Part shown: piece by piece, positions 1-6,705 of the stretch
Layout of the letters: each line of letters opens with the position of its first letter
How positions within the stretch are numbered: position 1 is the stretch's first letter
NCBI GenBank assembly: GCA_947856335.1
Contig: CANUCD010000050.1
Span: forward strand, 1-7,253
Source: an uncultured Bacilli bacterium
Lineage (GTDB): Bacteria > Bacillota_I > Bacilli_A > RF39 > UBA660
Length of the DNA stretch: 7,253 nucleotides
Direction: 5' to 3'
The notes under the pieces: generated by a model
What the model was told of the DNA's origin: nothing
Seen by the model: only the letters and a program-made list of their open reading frames with translations
Database searches by the model: none
Position numbers and translations under genes: made by a program

Positions 1-116
1 GGTACACCTTTTTTGGCTGCTAAATAAATTTCTTTAGCAAATGTTGAATATGTTTTAGCTTTAATAGCACCTGTTTTTTGAATACTAGCTTTTCTTACTT
101 CATAAGCACGTCCCAT
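1..116 (-). CDS. yebC: YebC/PmpR (TACO1) family regulator, N-terminal fragment
   Basis: Only the first 38 codons are present; the gene runs off the left edge. The translation opens MGRAYEVRKASIQKTGAIKA and continues with KxYSxFxKEIYLAAKKGVP. This is the typical N-terminus of the YebC/PmpR/TACO1 family (the basic first helix and the REIY-AAK-G-P motif). The family consists of cytosolic proteins of about 240 residues, first described as DNA-binding transcriptional regulators and more recently, for several members, as factors that help the ribosome through difficult sequences. Which role applies here cannot be told. The ATG at 116 has a strong GGAGGG Shine-Dalgarno site just upstream (about 121-127) and its own promoter, so the gene is probably transcribed independently of the patatin gene behind it. 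Confidence 0.88.
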   Translation of the reverse strand, partial: MGRAYEVRKASIQKTGAIKAKTYSTFAKEIYLAAKKGV

Positions 117-139
117 ATTATCCCTCCAAACGCTAAATA

Positions 140-169
140 ATTATAACACTTTATTATTAGTTTTGTCTA
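140..169 (-). promoter_or_regulatory. Sigma-A-type promoter for the yebC-family gene
   Basis: On the minus strand, TAGACA (164-169, 5 of 6 to the -35 consensus) is followed after 18 bp by a perfect TATAAT (140-145). TGT directly before the -10 gives an extended TGn element. The predicted start of transcription is near 133, leaving a leader of under 20 nt that carries the GGAGGG ribosome site. The -35 box lies just 4 bp past the stop codon of the patatin gene, and I see no hairpin terminator between them, so some read-through from that operon is possible. Confidence 0.75.
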
Positions 170-172
170 TCT

Positions 173-1225
173 TTAAAAGAAAACTCTTAATTTTTTTAGA
201 TATTCATTTATAAAATGATTTTTATTATTTTTAAGTTTTTTTAATTTCCTAATAGTTTTAGACATATTATAAATATCATAATAATTTATTTCTTCTTTTT
301 TCATAATATATTCTACAGCTTTTATAGTAGCAATTTTTGTATTTGTTGTTTTAAAAAAATTTTTAATTCTTCTTAATTCTCTTTCGGGAACTTTTTTATT
401 TAAACGTTCATAGTATTTATCAGTTTTTCTTTTAAAAACATATTCGTCGCCATCTAAATTTTTTAATACTTTTAAAGTATCATAGTATCCCATTTGAATA
501 TTTTCCCAAATTCTTTTTTTATTTAAGTCTAATACTCCTCCTAAATTTCTTTTGGGTTCAATTACAGTAACATTGGCAAATTCATCATACTTTCTTCTTA
601 TTCCAACTCCATGAATTTTAATTAAATAAACTTTATCATATCCTTTTTCTAATAACATATTTACAGGACCAATATCATAGAAACCACCATCTAAATAATA
701 ATTATCATCAATTAGCTTTTCCATTTTAAATATTGGTAAACAAGAGCTTGCAAGTAAATAATCTTTGATTTTATCTTTTGGCATATCTTTTTTAAATAAA
801 TAGATTGGCTTAAAATCTTTTAATCTTACTGTTACAAGTCCAAAATCAATATCACTATTTATTAGAGCATCTACATCTATTTCTTCATCAATTAGGTTTT
901 TTAAGCCGTCTAATTGTATTCCTTTGTTGGTAATAATATGAAGAAAATTGATAAAACCAGACTTAAATAATTGAAGACTTAAATTTTTTTTATTTAGAGC
1001 TTCTACATATTCTTCAGTAAAACCAAATATTTTCCCCATATCATGATTTCGCCAAATATTTGGAAGCTCTAAACCTTTATTTTCAGCGATAATTGCTCCA
1101 TTTAAAGCACCTATGCTTGTTCCACATACACCATCTATTTTAATATGACACTCTAAAAAAGCAATATATGCTCCAGCTTGATATGAACCTCTTGTTCCCC
1201 CACCTTCAAGTGCTAATCCTGTCAT
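173..1225 (-). CDS. Patatin-like phospholipase / lipid acyl hydrolase
   Basis: A 350-residue protein with the full patatin signature. The oxyanion-hole loop GGGTRG is at residues 8-13, the nucleophile elbow GTSIG at 35-39 (Ser37), and the catalytic aspartate sits in DGG at 179-181 (Asp179), giving the Ser-Asp dyad. Family members hydrolyse acyl ester bonds in phospholipids or other lipids. No signal peptide or transmembrane segment is seen, so a cytoplasmic protein meeting the inner face of the membrane is likely. The last 100 or so residues are rich in Lys and Arg and are not part of the catalytic fold. The ATG at 1225 overlaps the SDR stop as ATGA and has an AAGGAA ribosome site at 1231-1236 inside the SDR gene, which implies translational coupling. 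It is the last gene of the ZIP-SDR-patatin operon. The substrate is unknown. Confidence 0.9.
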   Translation of the reverse strand: MTGLALEGGGTRGSYQAGAYIAFLECHIKIDGVCGTSIGALNGAIIAENKGLELPNIWRNHDMGKIFGFTEEYVEALNKKNLSLQLFKSGFINFLHIITNKGIQLDGLKNLIDEEIDVDALINSDIDFGLVTVRLKDFKPIYLFKKDMPKDKIKDYLLASSCLPIFKMEKLIDDNYYLDGGFYDIGPVNMLLEKGYDKVYLIKIHGVGIRRKYDEFANVTVIEPKRNLGGVLDLNKKRIWENIQMGYYDTLKVLKNLDGDEYVFKRKTDKYYERLNKKVPERELRRIKNFFKTTNTKIATIKAVEYIMKKEEINYYDIYNMSKTIRKLKKLKNNKNHFINEYLKKLRVFF

Positions 1226-2205
1226 TTTTCTTCCTTTTTAAAAGGCTTTTTTAGAGTGTTTGTCAGTTTTCCTCTATTTTTTCTATTTAAATAAAGTATA
1301 ATTGGTTTAGCTAATAACTTAGCTATTTTTCTTCCTCTTACTTGTCTTTTTAGACGCATATAATATGATGATAGAGAATCACTTCTAAATTCTACTATTT
1401 TTTCTAATTCTTGATTATCTTGGTATGTGTGTGTATAAAAGTTTTTATCAACAAAAAGAACGTTTAATAAATATTTTGTACTTAAACCATATATTTTTAA
1501 AATATTTATTAAAATATTACGGTAAGTATCAGTAGTCATTTCTCCACCTGTTGCATTCCATATTTTTTTATTTAGTTTTTTAGTATGATTTAAACTAGAG
1601 GCAAATAAATATCCAGCATCATTATCTGTTATAGCTTCTACCATATTATTTAATTTAACATTGTACATGAATGCTCCTGACTTAGGATTAGTTAGGACAA
1701 GAGGCAGACGGAAAATAATATAATTTTCTACTTTACGTTCAATTAGTTTTTCTACTTTTAATTTAGTTAAACTGTAATAATCTAGGAAAGTTAAATTAGA
1801 TTTTGTTTTAACTGTTGCTTCTTGTTGATTTCCGTAAATTGTTGTAGATGAAGCATAAATTAAAGTAGCTTTAGGATTATACATATTTAATGATTTTATT
1901 AGTGTTTCTGTACCTTTATAATCAATTTCTTCACAAATATTTTTCTTAATATCTGCTAGAGGAGGCATAATACCTGCTAAATGAATTATATAATCATGGT
2001 CTTTTACTAAAGCATCCATTAAAACTGTATCATTCATATCTCCATAAATGAGATTTATTCGCCGACGATACTTTCTAAGTCTTTTTTGACTTGTTTTGTT
2101 TCTTAAATCTAGGGCTGTTATTTCATATTTACCTTCACTTAATAAATATTTAATAACTTGAATACCTATTGCTCCTCCAGCGCCTGTTACTAAAACTTTT
2201 TTCAA
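1222..2205 (-). CDS. NAD(P)-dependent epimerase/dehydratase, extended SDR family
   Basis: A 327-residue Rossmann-fold enzyme. The nucleotide-binding motif TGAGGAIG is at residues 7-14, an acidic residue at the end of beta-2 (Asp33 in LDLR) favours NAD(H), and GDM at 55-57 and HLAG at 75-78 are the usual extended-SDR landmarks. Ser119/Ser120 with Tyr144-x-x-x-Lys148 (YSLTK) form the catalytic triad. Family members act on nucleotide sugars and other small substrates; the reaction cannot be named from sequence. The last 50 or so residues are strongly basic (LKRQVRGRKIAKLLAK, then KKPFKKEEK) and may bind membranes or a partner. The start codon is TTG at 2205, preceded by an AAGGAAG ribosome site that overlaps the stop of the ZIP gene; no ATG lies nearby. 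The gap to ZIP is 12 nt and the overlap with patatin 4 nt, so this is the middle gene of an operon. Confidence 0.85.
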   Translation of the reverse strand: MKKVLVTGAGGAIGIQVIKYLLSEGKYEITALDLRNKTSQKRLRKYRRRINLIYGDMNDTVLMDALVKDHDYIIHLAGIMPPLADIKKNICEEIDYKGTETLIKSLNMYNPKATLIYASSTTIYGNQQEATVKTKSNLTFLDYYSLTKLKVEKLIERKVENYIIFRLPLVLTNPKSGAFMYNVKLNNMVEAITDNDAGYLFASSLNHTKKLNKKIWNATGGEMTTDTYRNILINILKIYGLSTKYLLNVLFVDKNFYTHTYQDNQELEKIVEFRSDSLSSYYMRLKRQVRGRKIAKLLAKPIILYLNRKNRGKLTNTLKKPFKKEEK

Positions 2206-2217
2206 AATATCACTTCC

Positions 2218-2970
2218 TTATAAAATAATTGAGATAATCACAATTACTAAACCAATTATGATTCCCCATAAACATTCTTTCTTCCCTTTATTTTGCCATA
2301 ATTCAGGTAATAGCTCTAATAAAGAAATATAAATTAACATACCCATTGTAATTAAACTAACAACTGCTATAACTAGTGGGGAAATACTTCCGATTAAAAA
2401 GAAGATAAGTCCTCCTATAAAACTTGATAAAGCAAGAATTAAAATGGAACTTTTATTTTTTTTCATATCTATAGAGCTAAATATAGTTGTTCCAAGAGGT
2501 ATGTTGTGTAGAGCAACAGAAATACATATCATAATTCCTGCAGCAATATCATTAAAAGCCATTCCTGCTATAGCAAATCCTTCTAAAAAATTATGAAGTA
2601 CTAAACTTATTAAAGTAAGAGTTCCAATGTGATGTTGATGAGAAATGTGCTCTTTTTTATTTTTTTCAAAATCATAGTGTTCATGATGATGATCTGGTAT
2701 AAATGAATCTAATATTTTTAATAAAAATATTCCTGCTCCTACTCCTATTATAACTAAAATTATTTGATATTTTAATTCATAATTTTCTACTAACTCACTT
2801 ATTTCAGGAATTAAGTCCCCTATTAAAAGATTTATTATAACAACAAAAGCAAGAGCAATACTAAATGCATATACTTTTTCTTTTTGTTTTATCTTTATAG
2901 AAATAAGACCTCCTATTAAGAAAAACAAACCTGTTATAAATGTTAAAATAAGTCCATAATACTGCTCCAT
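2218..2970 (-). CDS. ZIP family divalent metal transporter
   Basis: A polytopic protein of 250 residues from the start chosen here, with about eight hydrophobic segments typical of ZIP (Zrt/Irt-like) importers of zinc, iron or manganese. A His-rich loop at residues 94-114 (HHHEH, then HISHQHH) lies between the third and fourth segments. The TM4 metal motif HNFLEG is at 126-131 and the TM5 motif reads HNIPLG at 155-160, where HNIPEG is usual. An in-frame ATG at 2997 would add nine residues, but it has no ribosome site and lies upstream of the predicted transcription start. The ATG at 2970 has GGGTG six bases before it, so I prefer it. The gene follows a promoter and heads the ZIP-SDR-patatin operon. 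The family call is firm; the metal is not known. Confidence 0.9.
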   Translation of the reverse strand: MEQYYGLILTFITGLFFLIGGLISIKIKQKEKVYAFSIALAFVVIINLLIGDLIPEISELVENYELKYQIILVIIGVGAGIFLLKILDSFIPDHHHEHYDFEKNKKEHISHQHHIGTLTLISLVLHNFLEGFAIAGMAFNDIAAGIMICISVALHNIPLGTTIFSSIDMKKNKSSILILALSSFIGGLIFFLIGSISPLVIAVVSLITMGMLIYISLLELLPELWQNKGKKECLWGIIIGLVIVIISIIL

Positions 2971-2976
2971 ATATAA

Positions 2977-2981
2977 CACCC
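2977..2981 (-). promoter_or_regulatory. Ribosome binding site deciding the ZIP start
   Basis: The minus strand reads GGGTG six bases before the ATG at 2970. Nothing comparable precedes the upstream in-frame ATG at 2997, whose surroundings are only A and T. This site is the main reason for the shorter ZIP protein. Confidence 0.55.
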
Positions 2982-2988
2982 ATTTATA

Positions 2989-3017
2989 ATTATACATTTA
3001 ATTTTGATTTTTCGCAA
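2989..3017 (-). promoter_or_regulatory. Promoter of the ZIP-SDR-patatin operon
   Basis: The minus strand has TTGCGA (3012-3017, 4 of 6 to the -35 consensus), a 17-bp spacer and a perfect TATAAT (2989-2994). It lies directly after the terminator of the upstream operon. Transcription would begin near 2982, giving a leader of about 12 nt to the ATG at 2970. I saw no obvious palindromic metal-repressor operator over it. Confidence 0.6.
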
Positions 3018-3026
3018 ATAAAATAC

Positions 3027-3057
3027 AAAAAAACTATGTTTATTTGCATAAACATAG
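3027..3057 (-). terminator. Rho-independent terminator of the zinc-ribbon operon
   Basis: A perfect 10-bp inverted repeat (arms 3034-3043 and 3048-3057, CTATGTTTAT against ATAAACATAG) encloses a 4-nt loop. On the minus strand it is followed by seven T residues (3027-3033). It begins about 15 nt past the stop of the Yip1-like gene. On the plus strand the hairpin is not followed by a comparable T run, so it acts in one direction. Confidence 0.9.
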
Positions 3058-3072
3058 CTTTATTTACATCTA

Positions 3073-3948
3073 TTACCATTTAAAATTATTGTTAATTGTA
3101 TCTTTTATATTGTAAGACTCATCTACAATACCAGAAAAAACAGTACCACCAATAATTAGAATAACAACTACTGCCATTACTAACCAAAGAGCAATTAAAC
3201 CAGTAATTCCGTAACTTCTTCTATCATCTTTCATTTTTACTAAAGAATTAAATCCTAAGATGAAGTTAAAGAAACAATAGATACTAATGATTAGAGATGC
3301 GATTGTTCCTAATACTGTTAATAAAGAAACATCAAGAAGTAAAATAATAGCCATTCCTAAATAAGCAAATACTTGAGGTGCATTACTTGTGATGTATAAT
3401 TTGAAGGCTTTTTTAAAAGTAAAATTATTATTTTTAGCAATTTTTCCTACTATTAAAGCTGCTACTACTGGTAAAATTGCCATAATTCCATAAATTAAAA
3501 TACCGTAAATAAATATCTTAAAGTATGGTAAACCTACTTCTATATCAGTTGATGCAAATAATTGGTTGTTTGCTGCTTCTATTATTTCACTTGTTGTACT
3601 TGATAAGAGAGCCATTAGATATAAAGCAAAGGAAATTGCTAAAACAATGATTAAAATAATACTCTTATCACTTTTAGGGCTTTCTATTTCTTTTTCAATC
3701 GTACTTGCTGGTTTTTTGAACATATTAAGTATAGTATGCCAAATATCTTTGCAAGTATTTATAATTGCATCTCCATTTATAGAACTTGCCGCTACTGGTT
3801 GTTGTTCTACTTTTTGACAATCACAAACTTCTCCTTCTTTTAATTCCTTTCCACACTCTGTGCAAAATCTTTTTTCTACTTTTACTTCTTCTACTTCTGT
3901 TTTCTTTGGTGTTGTTTTTCTTGTTGTTGTCTTTTTTTCTTCAGCCAT
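3073..3948 (-). CDS. Zinc-ribbon Yip1-like polytopic membrane protein
   Basis: A 291-residue protein. A charged Lys/Thr/Glu-rich N-terminus is followed by a compact cysteine cluster (Cys29, Cys32, Cys42, Cys44; CTECGKELKEGEVCDC) that should bind one zinc ion. After a linker come about five hydrophobic segments, near residues 96-116, 144-167, 191-211, 211-232 and 247-267. The arrangement resembles bacterial YIP1-family membrane proteins with an N-terminal zinc ribbon, whose function is not established. The ATG at 3948 has AAGGAG upstream (about 3960-3965), lying between it and the stop of the preceding gene. With a 22-nt gap, the two zinc-ribbon genes are surely co-transcribed, and a strong terminator follows this one. 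The Yip1 assignment rests on topology and general look, so treat it as likely rather than proven. Confidence 0.75.
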   Translation of the reverse strand: MAEEKKTTTRKTTPKKTEVEEVKVEKRFCTECGKELKEGEVCDCQKVEQQPVAASSINGDAIINTCKDIWHTILNMFKKPASTIEKEIESPKSDKSIILIIVLAISFALYLMALLSSTTSEIIEAANNQLFASTDIEVGLPYFKIFIYGILIYGIMAILPVVAALIVGKIAKNNNFTFKKAFKLYITSNAPQVFAYLGMAIILLLDVSLLTVLGTIASLIISIYCFFNFILGFNSLVKMKDDRRSYGITGLIALWLVMAVVVILIIGGTVFSGIVDESYNIKDTINNNFKW

Positions 3949-3970
3949 TTTTACTCACACTCCTTCTTTT

Positions 3971-5428
3971 TTATTTATATAAATATGGCTCAACTAAATA
4001 AATATAGAAACTTGCCCAATCATCAGGCTCGCTTTTAGTTACAAATTCTATTTTTAAATCATCTACATCAGTTACATCTAAATTGATATCAGGTTTTAAT
4101 TCGTTTGTTTTAGTAATTTCTCCAGAGCGATATAATTCTTTATCGTCGCCATAAATAACTATTTCTCCTTTGAAATCAGCATCCCAATTTGGACCTCTTA
4201 CAATATTTGTTTTTAATGTTTTGTATTCATTATCTAAACGGAATGTTATTGCCTTAGTCTCTCCATCAAAACGGAAACTAACATAACTATCATAAGTTTC
4301 TTCATCAATCGTAATATTATAAGAAGAATAATTTGTTCCTGATTCGTAAGATACTACATATTCACTTGTTAGTTTACTTGGTAGTTTATCTTCATAGCTT
4401 TCTTTTAGTTCTAAGAGTTCATTATATTCATCACTATTATAATCAAATGCATCCATAGAATTATCAATCATATCCATAATTTCATTTGCTTTAAAATTAG
4501 TGTTTAACTCTTCAGCATAAGTTTTGGTGTATTCTATTATTTTATCTTTAGCTGTTTCGACTAAAGATTTATAATCTGCACTTGTACTTAAATCAATACC
4601 ATTTACATAATCATTTTCTTCTAAATAATTTAATTGTTTGATATAGGCATTTAACATATCTTCGTTTGTAGCATTTTCTCCTAAATTAGTCATCTTATTT
4701 GCTTCGGTTTTTAGATTTTCTAATTCATCTTTTAAATAATCATTTACAAAGTCACTTGCATCTTTATAGTAAGAATCTTCTTCTATAACTCTGCTATAAT
4801 AACTGTATTTAGAAGAATCTGAGCTAGCATCTTTACCTTTTAAATAATTTTCTTTAGAATTATATAAATCATATAGTTCTTCATAGTAAGCATAATAATC
4901 TTCATAAGTTAAAACATATTCTAAACCATTAAAGTAATTATATATTTCACTTAAAACTCCATAAGTTTTTTTGAATGTTTTTTCTAATTCTTCTTCATCT
5001 TTATATGAAGTATTAAAGTTTTTTACCCAGTTATTTATTGTTTTATCTATTTGTTTAGATATACTCTCAAGTTTTTGCTCATCTTTCTTATTAGCTCTTA
5101 GAATATCGCCTATTTTTACTAATTCTTCATTTCCATAATCTTCTTTATAATTTTCATAATAACTTGTTAAATAATTTTCTACCTTTTTTACGGGATTATT
5201 TAGTAAAATAGCAAGAGCAATTATAGCAGCTAGGACAATTACAATACCTGATATAATTCCTATTTTAGCTTTTTTAGATAATCCTTTTAGTTTTTCGATT
5301 TTATCATTTTTTGGTTTTGGCTTTTTATCCCCTTTTTGTTTTTCCTCTGAAAATTCTAGTTTATTTCCACACTTTTCGCAAAATTTTGCATTTTCTTTGT
5401 TTTTAGTACCACATTTAGCACAAAACAT
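3971..5428 (-). CDS. Zinc-ribbon single-pass membrane protein with NPCBM-like C-terminal domain
   Basis: A 485-residue protein from the ATG at 5428. The N-terminus is a four-cysteine zinc ribbon (Cys3, Cys6, Cys17, Cys20; MFCAKCG...FCEKCG). A Lys-rich linker leads to one transmembrane helix at about 56-76 with positive charge before it, so the zinc ribbon should be cytosolic and the rest outside. Residues 80-353 are acidic, Tyr-rich and predicted helical. Residues 354-485 look like a beta sandwich, and the pattern GEIVIYGDDKELYRSGEI, LDVTDVDDLKIEF and DDWASFYI resembles NPCBM carbohydrate-binding modules. The general plan (zinc ribbon, TM, ectodomain) recalls TcaA/YvbJ-type envelope proteins. 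A cell-wall or glycan-sensing role is inference. A GTG at 5437 could add three residues but overlaps the ribosome site, so it is rejected. Confidence 0.75.
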   Translation of the reverse strand: MFCAKCGTKNKENAKFCEKCGNKLEFSEEKQKGDKKPKPKNDKIEKLKGLSKKAKIGIISGIVIVLAAIIALAILLNNPVKKVENYLTSYYENYKEDYGNEELVKIGDILRANKKDEQKLESISKQIDKTINNWVKNFNTSYKDEEELEKTFKKTYGVLSEIYNYFNGLEYVLTYEDYYAYYEELYDLYNSKENYLKGKDASSDSSKYSYYSRVIEEDSYYKDASDFVNDYLKDELENLKTEANKMTNLGENATNEDMLNAYIKQLNYLEENDYVNGIDLSTSADYKSLVETAKDKIIEYTKTYAEELNTNFKANEIMDMIDNSMDAFDYNSDEYNELLELKESYEDKLPSKLTSEYVVSYESGTNYSSYNITIDEETYDSYVSFRFDGETKAITFRLDNEYKTLKTNIVRGPNWDADFKGEIVIYGDDKELYRSGEITKTNELKPDINLDVTDVDDLKIEFVTKSEPDDWASFYIYLVEPYLYK

Positions 5429-5436
5429 ACTTTTCA

Positions 5437-5442
5437 CTCCTT
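5437..5442 (-). promoter_or_regulatory. Ribosome binding site deciding the zinc-ribbon gene start
   Basis: The minus strand reads AAGGAG, then eight bases, then the ATG at 5428. The alternative GTG at 5437 shares its first base with the last G of this site, so a ribosome bound here would start at 5428. The resulting N-terminus, MFCAKCG, is what zinc-ribbon proteins of this kind normally show. Confidence 0.8.
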
Positions 5443-5457
5443 ACATTTTCTTTAACT

Positions 5458-5479
5458 AAAAATATTTTACAATATTTTT
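5458..5479. repeat. AT-only inverted repeat between the GT2 and zinc-ribbon genes
   Basis: Nine-base arms (5458-5466 and 5471-5479, AAAAATATT against AATATTTTT) flank a 4-nt loop in the 81-bp gap between the two minus-strand genes. The stem has no G-C pairs and no clear T run beyond it on the minus strand, so it is at best a weak terminator. A TAAAAT at 5464-5469 inside it could be a -10 box for the zinc-ribbon gene, but the matching -35 position (TTTATT, 5487-5492) is poor. Whether the zinc-ribbon pair is co-transcribed with the GT2 gene is unresolved. Confidence 0.35.
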
Positions 5480-5509
5480 TGCATAAAATAAATACTTTTT
5501 TGGTAATTT

Positions 5510-6595
5510 TTATTTTTTATTTAAAATTTTATCTATAATATCACAATTATTTTTTATTTGAGTATTTGTGGGAGCTAATTTTAAAGCTTTTTGCATATAA
5601 TTAAGACTTTCTGGATAACGTTTTAATTCGAAACATACAAGTCCCATCAATTCATCTATATATTCATTCCAAGCGAAAGCTTCATTTATATAAATAGGTG
5701 CTTTTTCTTTAATTAAATAGGCATCTTGTAATAATTCGTATGCTTGCTCATATTTTTTTTGATCGAAAAATAACTTAGCTAATTCAACATAACTTTCTCT
5801 TAAATATGGAGCTTCTTTAATGGCTTTTTGATACCACATTTCTGCTTCATTTAGTCGGTTTAGTCCTAAGTAACATCTAGCAATAAAACGCATAGAAGCA
5901 CATCTTTCAGCGTCCCATTTAGATGTTGGTAAATTTAGGTGTTTTATTAAAGTGTCAATACTCTCGTTGTATTTACCATAATACATATACTCTCTTCCTA
6001 AATAATGCATATTTCTATCATCTGTCGGGTCTTCTTCAACACTCATTTCTAAAAGTGGTAAATAATTACTGCGTGATTTACTAGAATCGGGATAATGATT
6101 TAAAATGATTTGTTCACATATTACTTCTTCTTCTTTTTCCTCAGGAACTAATATTTCATGAACTGGATGATACCAATGATATCCTTTTCTTTTATGGATT
6201 TGATTAAGTAAAAAGGTTGTCGCTGGTTTGCCATATTCATCAAAACTCCAATTATAAGTATATTTTAGTCTCGTTGTATTTTCTTGCCAAGCATTTTCTA
6301 GTTTTTCTCTCCAACCCCTTTCTAAAACTTCATCTAAATCTGTACAAACACATATGTCGGTATCTATTGGTACTAATTCTAATGATTTATTTCTAGCAAC
6401 ATCAAATCGCCATGGTTTTATTTCTTTGGTTGTTACTTTTACTCCTAAATCTTTTAAAAGTTTTACAGAATTATCCGTAGAACCTGTATCTAAAACAATT
6501 ATTTCATCTGCCTCACGCATAGATTCTACCCATCTTTTGACAAATTTTTCTTCATTTTTACATATTGCATAAACACAAACTTTATATTTATTCAT
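5510..6595 (-). CDS. GT2 family glycosyltransferase with C-terminal TPR-like repeats
   Basis: A 361-residue soluble protein. The N-terminal GT-A domain begins YAICKNEEKFVKRWVES and has DTGSTDNS at residues 36-43. It has the metal/nucleotide-sugar DxD motif at 86-88 (TDLDE) and a conserved HPVHE motif at 143-147, typical of this GT2 group. From about 178 to the end are helical pairs of TPR or Sel1-like type, near 195-222, 235-262, 267-295 and 313-341 (for example EAEMWYQKAIKEAP and ESLNYMQKALKLAP). This GT2-TPR plan occurs in protein glycosyltransferases such as the SunS group. The acceptor here is unknown. The gene is divergent from the collagen-like gene across 110 bp, which makes that Thr-rich protein a candidate acceptor (inference). 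The ATG at 6595 follows GGGTGAG at a short spacing. No signal peptide or TM segment is visible. Confidence 0.88.
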   Translation of the reverse strand: MNKYKVCVYAICKNEEKFVKRWVESMREADEIIVLDTGSTDNSVKLLKDLGVKVTTKEIKPWRFDVARNKSLELVPIDTDICVCTDLDEVLERGWREKLENAWQENTTRLKYTYNWSFDEYGKPATTFLLNQIHKRKGYHWYHPVHEILVPEEKEEEVICEQIILNHYPDSSKSRSNYLPLLEMSVEEDPTDDRNMHYLGREYMYYGKYNESIDTLIKHLNLPTSKWDAERCASMRFIARCYLGLNRLNEAEMWYQKAIKEAPYLRESYVELAKLFFDQKKYEQAYELLQDAYLIKEKAPIYINEAFAWNEYIDELMGLVCFELKRYPESLNYMQKALKLAPTNTQIKNNCDIIDKILNKK

Positions 6596-6610
6596 TTACT
6601 CACCCATTAA

Positions 6611-6639
6611 AATATATGCGCGCTTTTAAAAACTTTTAA
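6611..6639 (-). promoter_or_regulatory. Candidate promoter for the GT2 gene
   Basis: The minus strand has TTAAAA (6634-6639, 4 of 6 to the -35 consensus), a 17-bp spacer and TATATT (6611-6616, 5 of 6). Transcription would start near 6604, leaving a leader of only about 9 nt that just includes the GGGTGAG ribosome site. The spacer contains a GCGCGC run (6618-6623), which stands out in this AT-rich stretch. In such AT-rich DNA a match of this quality can occur by chance. Confidence 0.35.
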
Positions 6640-6650
6640 TAATTTTTATT

Positions 6651-6699
6651 TTGACATCTTTATTTTCTGTTTTGATACATATAATATAGAAGAAAGGAG
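6651..6699 (+). promoter_or_regulatory. Promoter region and ribosome site of the collagen-like gene
   Basis: A perfect TTGACA is at 6651-6656 and a perfect TATAAT at 6680-6685, but they are 23 bp apart, beyond the usual 16-19. Either the TATAAT works without a proper -35, or an activator is needed, or one of the boxes is a coincidence. The overlapping string CATATAATA (6678-6686) also fits the sigma-K -10 form CATAnnnTA, though no -35 at the right distance supports it. AAAGGAG at 6693-6699, six bases before the ATG at 6706, is a strong Shine-Dalgarno site and firmly fixes the start. Confidence 0.5.
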
Positions 6700-6705
6700 T
6701 AAAAC

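Noticed and set aside
3566..3817. Plus-strand open frame of 83 codons
   Set aside because: It is antisense to the membrane segments of the Yip1-like gene, has no ribosome site that I can see, and its hydrophobic translation mirrors the gene opposite.
3786..4001. Plus-strand Leu/Phe-rich open frame of 71 codons
   Set aside because: It is antisense to the Lys/Glu-rich start of the Yip1-like gene; Lys and Glu codons read backwards as Phe and Leu. It also spans the gap between two well-supported minus-strand genes.
5458..5479. Strong terminator between the GT2 and zinc-ribbon genes
   Set aside because: The inverted repeat has only A-T pairs and no T run beyond the stem on the minus strand, so it is reported only as an inverted repeat of unclear role.
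6354..6572. Plus-strand open frame of 72 codons
   Set aside because: It lies wholly opposite the conserved catalytic part of the GT2 gene and shows no motif or ribosome site of its own.
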